Notes: generated by a model not told the origin, from the letters alone. A stretch of 64,000 nt of DNA from Sophora flavescens (GCA_030762895.1 CM061070.1:76495804-76559803); one strand, 5' to 3'; counted from the first letter of the stretch, positions 27,021 through 39,393 are shown. A program made the numbers and translations.

Positions 27021-27470
27021 CTTGTACAACAATATATTTTTAGTTGCTTTAAGTAAATTAATTACTATAAAAATTATTGATAATCTTCAATATCAATGTA
27101 TTTATAATATTTATTATTTATTTATATAGATATTGATGGGAAGAGTAAAAGTCAAGAGCCCAAATAGAGAGAGAAAAGAAAGTTTAGTCAAACACATTGA
27201 TGATTGTCAAATGTACAATCCTAGTAAATGCAAGCCTTGTAGATGAAGCAAAGAAAAGAATAAAATAACAATTAACAAATAAAAATTAAAAAGTAAAACT
27301 TTTCATAAAAATGGCATGATGCCACCTCAATGTACAGTAAAATAGGCTATCCAACTTTTATATTAGTATAGATGTCATATTATCATTTCGAAAATGACAA
27401 CTACTTTTTTTTAACACAGAAAATGACAACTAGTTATTCTTCCCTAATTAATACTATTTTTTTAGCTTTA
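27021..27470. other. Intergenic sequence between element B and the MITE
   Basis: AT-rich DNA that continues the sequence broken at 10422 by element B. No gene, RNA or repeat is supported. Confidence 0.55.
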
Positions 27471-27639
27471 AGCTCTGTTTAGTAAAAACTAGCGGATAGC
27501 CGATAAGATAGCTGATATCAGATGAGGTAGCTGCTAGCGGATAGTGGATAAGCTAGCGGATTGGATTTGAAGTGTTTGGTAAAACACGCAATTATACTAG
27601 CTGATAAATGTAAAATGGCATAAAACACTAGTGCAATAA

Positions 27640-27990
27640 GTGCTTTTTAAGTCAGTTAAAATTGATTTTTTACGTCAGAATACTGACTGACGTAAATACA
27701 GCTGACGTTAAAAGTTAAAATTTTAACGTCAGTTGAGAACTGACGTTAAATATAACACTATTAACGTCGGTTCTTTAACACAACTGACGTTAATTTTGTC
27801 AAAATTAACGTCAGTTCTTTAACAAAACTGACGTTAATTTTGTTAAAACTAACGTCAATTGTTATAAAGAACTGACATTAAAGGTCTTCATTTTAACGTC
27901 AGTTGTAATAAACAACTGACGTTAATAGTGTACTGTATATTTTATAAAATACTATTAACGTCGGTTGTATGATACAGCTGACGTTAATAG
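27640..27990. repeat. Left subterminal repeats of the CACTA element
   Basis: Several inverted and direct copies of (T)TAACGTCAGTT / AACTGACGTTAA with 10-20 bp spacers. In En/Spm elements such repeats bind the TNPA-type protein, and by analogy these should be transposase-binding sites. The core TGACG also resembles a bZIP site. Confidence 0.85.
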
Positions 27991-28224
27991 TATTTTTTTT
28001 TTAAATTCGGTTTTAAAATATCACTCCCCTCAGCTATCCCTGCATTCAGTAAATATCCCAGTAACACAGAATATCAAACACATTACAGAATTGCAAAGGA
28101 AAAATGGAACAATGATCCATATGTATGCCTGTTCATAAACAATATATATTTATTAACATAGGTTATAACTCAAAATAAATACAGAAATATAAATAAAAAT
28201 AAATGTATACTAAGTTTAAACTAC

Positions 28225-31200
28225 CTATATCAATATCCCTTCGTGATGATCATCACGAGTGGCATGTACATCGTCCACCTGTGTCTCCTCGATTATAGTA
28301 GGCATGTTTGTTGAAAAAGGAGTCTCAGGAATATCAAAATTTGAATCTTCATTTTCATCACTACCATTATACATGCTTTTTCCTTGGAGAACCACAGACA
28401 ACCTTTTGTTAGAAGGATCAGTGATGTAGAACACTTGTTTTGCTTGGGAAGCCATTATGAAAGGCTCATTTATATGACCTAACTTGTTGAGGTCTACCAA
28501 TGTGAACCCCAATTCGTCGGTTTGTACACCACCGTTACTATCAACCCACTTACATTTAAATACCGGCACCGTAAGCTTAGTGTAATCAAGCACCCAAATA
28601 TCTTCAATATATCCAAAGTAAGGTGTCGGTGCTGTAACGGGTTTTGTGTCCTTTGCACTAGAGAAGTGCATTGCTTCGACCACAATCATAACCCCACTAT
28701 TTTGCATGGTACTCTTGTTATCTTCTTCCTTTGTATAAAAGGAAAAGTTATTTATGTCGTATCCGCTCCAACATATGACGTTGAAGTTAGGCCCACGTGC
28801 TAGCCATTTTACGTCATCAGAAGCAGTACTACCATCCTTAAGCATTTCTTCCTTGAACCATGGTAAGAAAGTCTTGTTATGCTTGTTCAACAACCACCTT
28901 TCTCTCATTCGAGGGTTTTCTTGATTGACTTTTATTTTATGTTCAAATAAGAAAGGCTGAACACATTCGATGTTGTTCAATACATACAAATGTGCTTGAA
29001 GCACTTCCTCCCGATCCTTCCTATTAATTCTTAAGCCATGTGTACCCTTACCTTGACATCTGATCTCATCATGTCGAGGCTTAGGAACCCCTATAGGATC
29101 AGTGTTATGAAGGTAGTCCGAACAAAACTCAATAGCTTCTTCTGCAACATACCTTTGAACAATAGATGCTTCCGGACGATGAGGATTCTTCACGTACCCT
29201 TTCAAGATCTTCATATAGCGCTCAACTGGGTACATCCATCTAAGAAAAACCGGCCCACATAATCTAATCTCCCTCACCAAATGAACAATTAAGTGAACCA
29301 TTATGTCGAAAAAGGAAGGAGGAAAATACATCTCCAATTGGCACAAGATTGTAGCAGCCTCAACTTCCAAGTCATCCAACATACGGGGGTCAACGACTTT
29401 GCTACATATAGAATTGAAGAATGAGCACAACCGAGTAATGGCATGTCTCACATTTTTTGGAGCAATACCACGAATAGCAACGGGCAGAAGTTGTTGCATC
29501 AAGATGTGACAATCATGAGACTTCAAGCCAACCAATTTAAGATCACTAGAGACAAGCCTCTTCATATTTGAATAGTAACCATGTGGAACTTTGATGCCCT
29601 GAAGACACCTGCAGAAACTTTGTCTCTCTTTTTTTGACAAAGTATGACATGCTGGCGGCAAATAAGTCCGCTTACCATCCTCAACAACTGGAGCTAACTG
29701 CTCTCGTATACCCATAGCAACGAGGTCGAGACGAGCATTCACACCATCCTTTGTCTTGCCCTGAATGTTGAGAAGCGTCCCGATCACACTATCACACACA
29801 TTTTTCTCCACATGCATCACATCAATGCAATGTCTGACATCAAGCTTGCGCCAGTATGGAAGATCAAAGAATATCGACCTCTTCTTCCATATGTTTTTCT
29901 CAGCAGCTTTACCTTTCTTTTTGGACTTGCCGAATATAACATCGATGCCCTTTACCCTCTGATAAACCTGCTCTCCAATTAAGGCCGCCGACGCTTCTTA
30001 TGTCTCTTGGCATCCATTAAAAGCTTTTTTCATCTTACGATATTGGTGATCACGTCTAAGAAATCTCCGATGCCCAAGGTAAACCGTCTTCTTTCCATGA
30101 TGCAACTGAGTGTAGCATGTGCCTTCTTCACATATAGGGCATGCTTTATGCCCCTTAACACTGTACCCGGACAAGTTACCGTATGCTGGAAAGTCATTAA
30201 TGGTGCAAAATAACATGGCACGAAGCTTGAAAGTCTCATGAGAATACCCATCAACTACATCAACACCTTCCACCCACAGCGTTTTCAAGTCTTCAATCAA
30301 GGGACCTAGATAAACATCTAAGTCATTTCCCGGTTGCTTTGGGCCCGAAATCATCAAAGACAACATCATGTATTTGCGCTTCATGCACAACCAAGGGGGC
30401 ATGTTGTAAATTACCAACAGAACAGGTCATGAACTATGAATACTACTCATGTTACCATAAGGATTCATTCCATCCGTAGAAAGTCCAAGCCTTAGGTTTC
30501 TTGGCTCATCGGAGAAATCCGGAAACATTGTATCGATATTCTTCCATTGAATAGAATCAGCAGGATGACGAACCTTTCCATCATGTTTCCTCTCATCATT
30601 ATGCCATCTAAGATTCTTCGCATCTTTCTCATTGGCAAACAATCGCTTGAACCTTGGAATTATTGGAAGATACCACAATACCTTCGCAGGAGGACCCTTT
30701 TTTCTCACATCATAAGATCATCATCATCATCACCACCCTTCACTTTGTATTGTGATAACCCACATTTGGGGCAATCGTGATTGTCTTCATGAACACCGGT
30801 GTACAATATGCAATCATTGGGGCATGCGTGTATCTTCTTATACTCCATACCCATAGGATACAATACCTTCTTGGCCTCATAGTTACGGTCAGGCAATGTG
30901 TTGTCCTCCAGAAGCAAGTCTTTCAACACTTCAAGCAATTCCGCGAAGCTTTTATCGGTCCAACCATTTCTCGCCTTCACACAAACTAATTTTATCACCG
31001 CCGACAATCGTGTATGAGTAGTACACCCTGGATATAAAGGCTTATCCGCATCACCGCACAACCTATCATACACATGAGCTCGATGAAAAGATTCTTGTCC
31101 AATATCATGGATCATGTCCTCTACTCGATCATCCTCCATATCTACGTCAACGTCCTCACTTTGGGAGACACTCGCCGTACTACTCAACGTACAACACATC

Positions 31201-31515
31201 ACCATGCCATATCCATCTTTTATAACTCAAGCAAATCCCTTCACAAATCAAATGAGTACGTATATCCTTCACCGTACATTTCCTCGTATTCAAACACTTG
31301 ACACAAGGACAACAGAACATTCCATTACTATTAGGAACATTCCTTTGAGCAAATTCTATAAATTCTCCCACCCCCTTCAAATACTCAGCACTAGTACGCT
31401 TACAAACCATCCAACTACGATCCATAACTAGATAGGTCATGTAGATATACAAAACATATATCCAATATAAGGACAATACGGGAGATTGAAAACTATAGTT
31501 TTTGAATATTGCCAA
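28225..31515 (-). pseudogene. TNP2-type CACTA transposase, broken
   Basis: Minus-strand order: N-terminal transposase-associated domain (MDRSWM, CPCVKC, 31433 to 31190), linker with HACPNDCILY and CPKCGLSQYKVK (31205-30705), TNP2 core (STDGMNPYGNMSSIHSS, PPWLCMKRKYMML, ISGPKQPGND, ACPICEE; 30708-29998), HVEKNVCDS and a DUF4218-like block (GVFLRW-type PVFLRWMYPVERYMKILK), and a C-terminal DUF4216-like block (about 28750-28400). The stretch 30708-28225 is one frame broken by TGA at 30427-30429 and TAA at 29998-30000. Frame changes near 31180-31205 and 30705 are frameshifts or unrecognised introns. The last 531 codons are open. Confidence 0.92.
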
Positions 31516-31645
31516 GCACTGGTCACGGCCTGGCAGTGATGTCCATCACGGCCGTAACGTGTCAACTGAACCAGACCATGCCATCACAGGCAGAACTGAT
31601 CACGGCCTAGCCGTGATGAGCATCACGGCCGTGACAGATCAACCA
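31513..31645 (+). repeat. CACGGCC palindrome pair upstream of the transposase
   Basis: Two units about 68 bp apart (31523 and 31591). The second reads ATCACGGC-CTA-GCCGTGAT, then a short spacer and ATCACGGCCGTGA, a compound palindrome. The same unit occurs in elements C and D. It lies in the 5' leader region of the CACTA transposase gene. The overlapping plus-strand ORF is judged non-coding. Confidence 0.7.
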
Positions 31646-32160
31646 GCAGAGCAACATGCACTCAAAACCAAAAATAGAGACGTACATTCCAAACAACTCA
31701 AACTCACGGTTTCAAGTTTCAACTACTGAGACTACAGTTTCAACATACACTCAAAATCAAAAATACAAAAATGTGCCCTGAATACTCACCAGAAATAGGT
31801 GCTCGCGTGGTGGTGGGGAGGGGAGCTCGAGTGGTGGCCAACGTTCGATGTGGTTACTGAGAGCAGAGGGACAAGGAGAGTTAGTGCGCGGGAAGGGGAA
31901 AGAGAGATGTCAAGTTATTGCAAAGAATGAATGGAAAGACAGAGTTAGGGTTAATAGTGTACCTCACGGTGGTGGCGAAGAAGCCCTAGCGGTGGTTGCG
32001 GTGGAGATGAGCTCACGATTAGGGTTGTGCTGGGTGAGAGTGAGAGTGAGGGTTGAGAGTGATCTAGGGTTGAGCGTGATGAAAAGAGAAAAGAGACGTA
32101 CGTACAGAGCGAAGTGAAGAAGGCGCGCGGGTTTAAACGTTATAATCAAAAATCAAAAAT

Positions 32161-32310
32161 AAAACAACATTTAACGTCAGTTGTATTAAACAACCGACGT
32201 TAAAAGTAATTTTTTAACGTCAGTTGTATTAAAAAACTGACGTTAAATATTATTATTTTTTTAAAAAAAAACACTTTTAACGTCAGTTGTTGAATACAAC
32301 TGACGTTAAA
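32161..32310. repeat. Right-side subterminal repeats of the CACTA element, first block
   Basis: Palindromic TTAACGTCAGTTGTATT...AACTGACGTTAA units. Further blocks of the same motif lie at about 33055-33195 and 34200-34400, separated by the two copies of the gene-like segment. Confidence 0.85.
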
Positions 32311-32321
32311 ATTGTTGTGTA

Positions 32322-33050
32322 AAAATCATTCTCTATATAAAGTATCATTCTTCTATATCAGTCTGTAATACTGCCTCTTCTTTTCCTCTATATTTCTATT
32401 CCTTCACAAAATGGCTCTGAGACCTTTGTTATTTCTTCCTATACCTAGACTTAAAGGTCTCTGTCTTAATGGTCAAAAATCTTCTGAGGTTGTGTAAATC
32501 ACATTACATGGATGGTAAAGTTGAGTAAATCACGTAATGTGATTCCCTCACTTTATTTCATCCCAGTCATCCCTTTCACTCTGCTTTGGCTGCAAGTGAC
32601 TGTGGATTCGAGATGATGCATCAAGGAATTCCAGTGAAGGAGGGAAAAGATCCCTTTCACTTTGATTAATCACGATGCATCATGGAATTCAAGTGAGGGA
32701 GGAGATGCATCCATTTGAATTTCTGAGGACAGGACTGAGAAGAAAATGATGTTGAAGCAGAAACTTTTTTATATTTTAGGGCTATGTTGCAGAAATTTTT
32801 TATCTTTTAATCATGTAATTAATTGTAACTTATGAACGCTTCAATGAGATACATATATAATTTGTTTTATGTTAAGTGTTTATTTTTCTTAATTTGCACA
32901 AGAATTTGTTTACTAATTCAAGCTAATTAATTAAGATTAAAACTAAACTTGTTTAAACAAAAAAGTTTAGAAATAAACTGCACTATAGATGTGGATTGAC
33001 CTGTGTTAAGAGTGACAACAGGGCATTTCAAATAGGGATATAGGATTATT
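32322..33050 (+). other. Gene-like segment, copy 1, inside the CACTA element
   Basis: A TATA motif (CTATATAAAG, near 32333) is followed by a pyrimidine-rich leader and an ATG at 32411 opening a 28-codon peptide (MALRPLLFLPIPRLKGLC...) that ends at TAA. Later sequence (TGACTGTGGATTC, GGGAGGAGATGCATCC, GAAGAAAATGATGTTGAAGC) matches copy 2. The N-terminal peptide is basic and hydrophobic, like an organelle-targeting presequence. No known family is recognised. Repeated promoter-plus-coding segments inside CACTA elements usually come from captured host genes, which is inference here. Confidence 0.5.
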
Positions 33051-33464
33051 TAAGTCAGTTGTTTATTTAACTGAAGTAAAAATCACACTTTTAACGTCAG
33101 TTGTATAAACAACTGACGTTAAAAATAAATATTTTTTATTTTAAAAACACTTTTAACGTCAGTTTTATTCAACAACTGACGTTAAAAGTGTATAAGTTTC
33201 TGCAAAAGCATTCATTCCTTTGACTACTCTGCTACTTAATTACCCATTACTGCTGTGCTACTTACCCATGCACATTGTAACGTATAATCCTCTTTATGAG
33301 CACTAAGTTTATACCTAGACTTAAAGGTCTATTTCTTCCTATTCCTTCGGGCGTTTTCTTTTCTGCACGTTTATAATATATGACTGCCAACTCCCAATGC
33401 GCCTTGGAACCTGATGCTCTTAATGATCAATTTAATATTTCAGCAACTTACGACGCCTAGTAAC

Positions 33465-34190
33465 TTCATCCCCTACTCCTATAAATAGCTTCCTTCCTTC
33501 CTTTAATTTTTCTACTTCACAATATGGCTCTGCCATGGAGATTAACTTCATCACTCTTTCTTCCTATACCTAGACTTAAAGGTCTCTGTCTTAATGGTCA
33601 AACAACTTCTGAGGTTGTGTAAATCACATTACATGGGTGATAAGGGTGTGTAAATCACATTATGTGAATTGCACACATTATCATCCTTCCGGAGAATCAG
33701 CAGCTACAGTTCCAAAACCTCAGCTTTGGAACCAAGTGACTGTTCCAAGAATATTGCTGAAACAGATCGAGTGCACCCTTCACTCTGCTTTGGCTCCAAA
33801 GTGACTGTGGATTCACATGGAGCATCAAGGACTTCAAGTAAGGGAGGAGATGCATCCATTGGAGTTTCTGAGGACGGGACTGAGAAGAAAATGATGTTGA
33901 AGCAGAAACTTTTTTAAATTTTAGTGCTATCTTGCGGAAATTTTTTATCTTTTAATCATGTAATTGTAACTTATGAATCGCTTCAATGAGATACGATTTG
34001 ATTATACATATAACTTGTTTTATGTTAAGTGTTTATTTATTTTAATTTGCACAAGAATTTGTTTACTAATTCAAGCTAATTAATTAAGATTAAAAATAAA
34101 CTTTTTAAAAAAAAGATTAGAAATAAACTTCACTATATATGGAGTGATGATCTGCGTTAAGAGTGACAACAGGGAGATGACAATGAAAGA
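33465..34190 (+). other. Gene-like segment, copy 2, inside the CACTA element
   Basis: The same architecture as copy 1: TATA box (CCTATAAATAGC, near 33480), leader, and an ATG at 33524 opening a 34-codon peptide (MALPWRLTSSLFLPIPRLKG...). Then comes possible intron-like sequence and an 82-codon open frame (33669-33917) that is Ser/Lys-rich and ends KKMMLKQKLF. A GT after TCTGAG at the end of the first peptide could be a splice donor joining it to the second frame, but this is not proven. Copy 1 has lost most of the middle part. Confidence 0.5.
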
Positions 34191-34856
34191 AAGATAGGAA
34201 TGAGTTGATTATTTACATCAGTTATTTATTTAACTAAAGTAAAAATCACACTTTTAATGTCAGTTGTATGAACAACTGACGTTAAAAGTGTTAATAATCA
34301 CTTTTAACGTCAGTTCATTAAACAACTGATGCAAATAGTGATTTAATATTTACAAAACTGCCACCGCCTCATTTTTAACGTCAAACATATGGTCAACTGA
34401 CATAAAACGTTCCCGTATATTACATTATTTCCACTAGTGAAAGAACATGTTTATTTGTTTTTTATATAAATTCTATATATATATATAGTACTTATATTAT
34501 TTATTTTAAAATAATTATCACTCTTTTTTTAAGTGAATAATTATCACTCTTAATACTTTAATTTATTTTAAATTATTATCATTTAAAAAATTAAAATCAT
34601 AATTTTAATTTTAATTTCAAAATAGAAGAATTATAATACTTTATTTGGCTGAGGAATTTAATTAGAATAGTAAGGATAAAAATGGAAGAAAAAATGATAA
34701 GTTATAAGCTCAAACGTTATTTCAATAAGCGTCTAGAAGAAAAGCTATATGCTACTGAAAAAAACGTTATAAGTTAATTAAAAAACGATTATCAAACAAG
34801 ATTATTTTTTTCATCCACTATAAGCTAGCAAATTGATTTTGCCATATAGAGCCTTA

Positions 34857-35478
34857 ATGTCAAGTTATCGAAGAAACTCACCTCCAAGACTCCTCCTCCT
34901 CATAGAGTAATAATAACTAATTATTATTATAATAGTAATATGTTTATATATTTTTTAACTATTATTATTGTTTAATAAAATTACACACACACATAAAGCA
35001 TGTCTTTCATTTTATTTTACATGTATCAGCTAGGTATTTTTATTAAATACTTCTAATTCAATAAAATAACTTATAAGCTTTCAACTCCCAACTTTTCAGC
35101 TAGTTGTGCCAAATAGAGTCTTATTAGTTTGATTTTATGTGTTTTATTATATTTTATAATTATAACTATACTTGGTAAATTACTTATATATATATATATA
35201 TATATTGAATGTACTTATTCATAAATCATTTATTAAAAAAATTGATTAAAAAACTAATATCAAATGATTAAATATTTATTTTTTAAATTAATATAATTTT
35301 TAATTATTTGTATAAAATTTTCTTTTTGACATTATCATATGCATCGTATATGTCCATATGCTAGTGAGATAAGTAATACTATTTATGTACGCATTAATTA
35401 ACAAATTTCTGAATACTTTTAGATGGTGACATATTGAGGTATGTTTTAGGGTATCTTTGTTATAAGGTTTAGAATATT
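34857..35478. other. AT-rich spacer with MITE remnant and TA microsatellite
   Basis: No gene. It contains a (TA)n run at about 35187-35207, and a Tourist-like right end at about 35050-35122 whose complement starts AAGACTCTATTTGGCAC, related to the MITE at 27471. Confidence 0.5.
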
Positions 35479-35714
35479 TTAAGTGTAATACCTGAATGCC
35501 GATGAGGAAGGGGAGTGGTCGCTGGTGCAAGAAGGCACGGACAAGGAGCGGCTCCTGGCAGGCTTCTAGGTAGAGGGACACATGAACGAACCGATTACAC
35601 ACTCGAATGAGAGGGATCCTGAGACTGTGTAGGTATGGGACTATACAGTTGAGGATGGCTTATATGTATTGATTGGTACTACCAATACTAACAAGATACA
35701 TCTTCTTTTCGGGA

Positions 35715-35764
35715 GCCCATCACTTAAGAACTCCGCAGTTAAGCGTGCTTGACTTGGAGCAGTT
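35715..35764 (+). other. 5S-rRNA-like segment in the Cassandra 5' LTR, truncated
   Basis: Matches plant 5S rRNA around AAGAACTCCGCAGTTAAGCG and stops at 35764, where element C begins. The C-box part (GGATGGGTGACC) is missing, so this copy has lost its internal pol III promoter. It is not a 5S gene. Confidence 0.85.
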
Positions 35765-36054
35765 CTCGAAAATAGGCATCTCTTGACTGCTACCAAAAGG
35801 CAAAAATTAGGATTTCTCTTCTTCTCAATTTCTACTTTTCTCTTAGGATTTTTAAGCTTTTGTTATTCAAGGTTGTTATGAATATGGCAATGCTTGAGTA
35901 GTCTTTTTATTTCTAGGAATTGGGGCTATGCCCAAGACCTGTTTTATATTATGAATTGATGTTTTCCCTTTGTTAGTTCCAATTTGCTTTTGATTTAATT
36001 CATATTGCATGAATTGCTTGTGAATTTGGTGCATACTTATTTGCATGTCATAGA

Positions 36055-38863
36055 TGTATCACCTCGATTTTTCTACTTTCTAAGATCGGTATAAAAATAA
36101 ATAAATGTTTATATTTTTATCTGAAACTTAGAAAATTATTTTGGGAAAACCAAAGTCATATTCATATCATACTTATTTTTATAAGTATAGAGTGAAATTT
36201 TTGGTTGAAAATTCAGACGGAACCCGGTCAGCGTATAGGAGTCAACTTAAAAACCTCATGGCTGAACCTAGCATATAGGAGCATAGGTGTATTTAGTGCT
36301 TGATTGATAATTATTTGTGGTGATATGTTGAAGGATAAATATTAGGATTATCCTGAGTTATGCGGAGGAAACCGGATTCGAATCGGAAAGCCGTTCGTGA
36401 AACCAAAGCTTGAATCTTCAAGAGATAAGGGGAGTTTACCTGAGGGATTTTCCCAATAACTATTTGTGATTAGTGTGTGGTATGTATGATTTATCTGTGG
36501 TTGTGGTTCTTGGTTGTGGTTGTGGTATTTGATTAGAGTTGTGTCATTTGTTTGTGTTTGGTTATCTGTATTTAATTATTTATTTGCAGTTATATATTAA
36601 GATATCGCGATGCATGATCTGCCTGGGAATATTGTTATGATGTTGTTGATTGTTGTTTGAGAAGTCTGACAGTGGTCTGTGCCCAATCAATTAATCAGAT
36701 AAAAGCTTTAAGAAGACTTTACGAGGAATATTCAATAGTTAATTGAGAAATATTGGAAGATATTATGATTTAAATAATTATTTGATAAAATAAGGAATTA
36801 TTTGAAAATATTATTATTTTAATGATTTATTAGTGTAAAAACAATTTATGAGTCACGGTGAGGGTGTAACCGTGAAATTATTTTTGTACTGCTAATTTTT
36901 ACGTAAGAAATTCTGTAATATTATAAAATTATATTTTATGAAATTAATCTGCGAAAATAATTTAATTATGATATTAGGAAATTATTTAAGTGGAAAAAGC
37001 TAAGATTTCGCTTAAATGACTTTAAAAATGTTTAACGATGGTAATTTGGAAAAGAATCGATGGCAAGTGTTTCTAAAACGGTTGTACGTATTTTAAACTA
37101 AGTTTGAGCCTCAAGTGAATCTCTTTTTGAAACATGAAGCTTTTAGAAAAGATTTTAGTAACTGATGATTTTACGAAAGAATTTTCCCTTTGAGATGATT
37201 TTCCAGAAACAAATTTTACGCAAACAGTGTAGACAGTGAGTTTGAACTTAGTAATCAAGATGTAGGGGAAATAGTGTTTTGTGGCGTTTTGGGATTTGAG
37301 TCTTAATTTCAGTGTAGTTTTGGACTGCGTGTCCTAATTTCGGGGTAGTTTTGGACTGTGTGTCTTATGGACTGCGTGTCCTAATTTCGGTGTAGTTTTG
37401 GATTGCGTGTCCTAATTTCGAGGTAGTTTTGGACTGCGTGTCCTAATTTCGGTGTAGTTTTGGATTGCGTGTCCTAATTTCGGGGTAGTTTTGGACTGCG
37501 TGTCCTATGGACTGCGTGTCCTAATTTCGGTGTAGTTTTGGATTGCGTGTCCTAATTTCGAGGTAGTTTTGGACTGCGTGTCCTATGGACTGCGTGTCCT
37601 AATTTCGGTGTAGTTTTGGATTGCGTGTCCTAATTTCGGGGTAGTTTTGGACTGCGTGTCCTATGGACTGTGTGTCCTAATTTCGGTGTAGTTTTGGACT
37701 GCGTGTCCTAATTTCCAGGTAGTTTTGGACTGCGTGTCCTAAGTTCGGGGTAAATAATATTATTCAAAGTGAATACTATTTTCTATTACCACGAACCTAA
37801 GCCCGAGGCATCGGTCTAGGGTTTCGTGATTAAGCACTCAGACTTGAGGTCCTGTGTTATTAATGAAAGTTTTAAGATGTTTAAAACTATAGCTGGTCGT
37901 AAGCTTTTGAGCTTCGACAAGGAAAGATTGAACACTAAGAAAAATTACTAGAACAAAATGTTTTACATGCATGTTAGGCAGACGTGCCTATTTGTAAATC
38001 ATAATATCATGGTGATATTCATGAATCGACGTATCATTGTGCCCTGGTTGGACAATGAAAATCCATATTCGATGATCACTGCTCCTTAAATTGGACAGTG
38101 TGCTATGGTAACCATATTCGGTGATCACTGTGCCTTGTGTTGGACAGTGTGCTATGGTTTTGGCTTTGTGCTTTTTGCCTGCGTGGCTATTGAGTTTGAT
38201 CAGCTCACCTCGAGGTTGGGATATCTCATGAGATTAGGTATGAATTTAGATTACGAATATGAAGTGTTCATGCATAGTTTTCAAATGATGATGTTTGGGG
38301 TATGAAACCCAGTGAAAAACTATTTGCCTTATTATGAATGCTTATGTTTTTATCAAAATGTAGATGTGTATGTTTTATTTTATGTATCGCATGTAGTTAT
38401 TGTGTTAAATCCATATATTGGCGTCTCACCCTTACAAACATATCAGAGCCGCACAAGGGGTATGATCTCTACAAGAAGAAGAAGGCTGTCTAGTTCGGGG
38501 TATGTTGTTGCTGCTTCTATCGGTTGTAGCGTCTGTTAGTTACGACCAGCTTAGGAGTCTTGGTTGGGTTGTAAGTTTGAAAAGGTCGTTAACTATGGGG
38601 TTGTAATTAGTCTTTGGTTTAATTTTATCTTTTTGAAAATTGAAACTTTTGAGAAAAATTGTAAGCCGTAGTGACCTCGTTAAGAATATGATTTTACTGT
38701 TTTAGTGTATGTATCATGGTGTTCCAGAGTTTTCCGCTGAAGAAAATTTTTTACACCCGAGTTTTCTGGCTTAAAATAAATAAGTTTTCCGAAAGTAACC
38801 AGCAAATTAAGTTTTATTTCCGCAAACGGGTAACCATGTGATGACCCGAGTTAGGGTGTCACA
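36055..38863 (+). mobile_element. Solo LTR E inserted in the 5' LTR of element C
   Basis: It begins TGTATCACCTCG at 36055 and ends TTAGGGTGTCACA at 38863, flanked by the perfect TSD ATAGA (36050-36054 and 38864-38868). Removing it restores the continuous sequence CATGTCATAGATACTC, exactly as seen in the uninterrupted 3' LTR of element C near 43617. Its start and end resemble those of solo LTRs F and G, so it is the same gypsy LTR family. Length is 2809 bp. Confidence 0.96.
37301..37752 (+). repeat. Minisatellite inside solo LTR E
   Basis: About 31-bp units around GTAGTTTTGGACTGCGTGTC followed by CTAATTTCGG, with shorter units where GGACTGCGTGTCCTAT is repeated directly. Roughly 14 units in about 450 bp, alternating between GGACTGCG and GGATTGCG variants. 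Confidence 0.9.
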
Positions 38864-39393
38864 ATAGATACTCTAAGGATGAACCTAGCGGTGAACTTAG
38901 GTATTGGATCTATAGGGATTAAACTTAGGACTTAAATCACGAGAGTTAGAAGCGGTCATTCGAGGGTTCATTGAATTGTTACGAATCTTAATGGGTTCAA
39001 TTTAAATACAATTACCACGAGAATATGGGTTGGTTTAATTGGGCACGGTTCTTGTATCTCGAGAGGGAACATTAAGTTATTTAGGATAAATTCACCTTCA
39101 ATGCAATTTTGATAATTAACAAGAGGGGCAGTCAATTTAGTAGCATGAGCAGTCTTGTTGGAAACCCAATTCCTGGAAATCTCTTTTAATTTGAAAATCT
39201 CCAGATTTGATTTGATTGCATTTTAATTACTCGATTTTTTAGTTAATTCTTATTTCAAATTCCAAATATTTTTCTTGTTTAGTTTTATTAATTTAATAAT
39301 TAATTGTTATTTAAGATCATGGTCTCTATGGGTTCGATCTTCTATTACTTGACGACTAAAACGTACACTTGCGGAATCACGCTATCAAGTTTT

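Larger units (their letters stand above)
27626..34439 (-). mobile_element. En/Spm (CACTA) DNA transposon, 6.8 kb
   Basis: The left end reads CACTAGTGCAATAAG (27626). The complement of the right end reads CACTAGTGGAAATAA (34439). AAA on both sides (27623-27625 and 34440-34442) is the 3-bp TSD expected for CACTA elements. Both subterminal regions are packed with palindromic copies of TTAACGTCAGTTG/CAACTGACGTTAA. The interior encodes a minus-strand TNP2-type transposase with nonsense codons. The right side also holds a tandemly duplicated gene-like segment (32322-34190). Ends look intact, so it could be moved in trans by a related transposase. Confidence 0.95.
27471..34853. mobile_element. Tourist-like MITE interrupted by the CACTA element
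   Basis: The left end AGCTCTGTTTAGTAAAA (27471) and the complement of the right end, GGCTCTATATGGCAAAA (34853), form an imperfect terminal inverted repeat. TTA flanks both ends (27468-27470 and 34854-34856), the TSD type of PIF/Harbinger (Tourist) elements. Without the insertion it is about 570 bp and encodes nothing. A similar right end (complement AAGACTCTATTTGGCAC) is visible near 35105-35122, so another remnant of this family lies next door. Confidence 0.65.

Noticed and set aside
31502..31729. 75-codon plus-strand ORF in the CACTA leader, and similar HHGLAVM frames at 45365 and 49591
   Set aside because: They arise from translating the CACGGCC palindromes; frames differ between elements and encode repeats only.
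31848..32117. 89-codon plus-strand ORF in the CACTA element
   Set aside because: It is antisense to the purine-rich untranslated leader of the transposase gene; no domain.
37301..37752. CRISPR-like repeated units
   Set aside because: The units are directly tandem without unique spacers, inside a plant LTR; it is a minisatellite.
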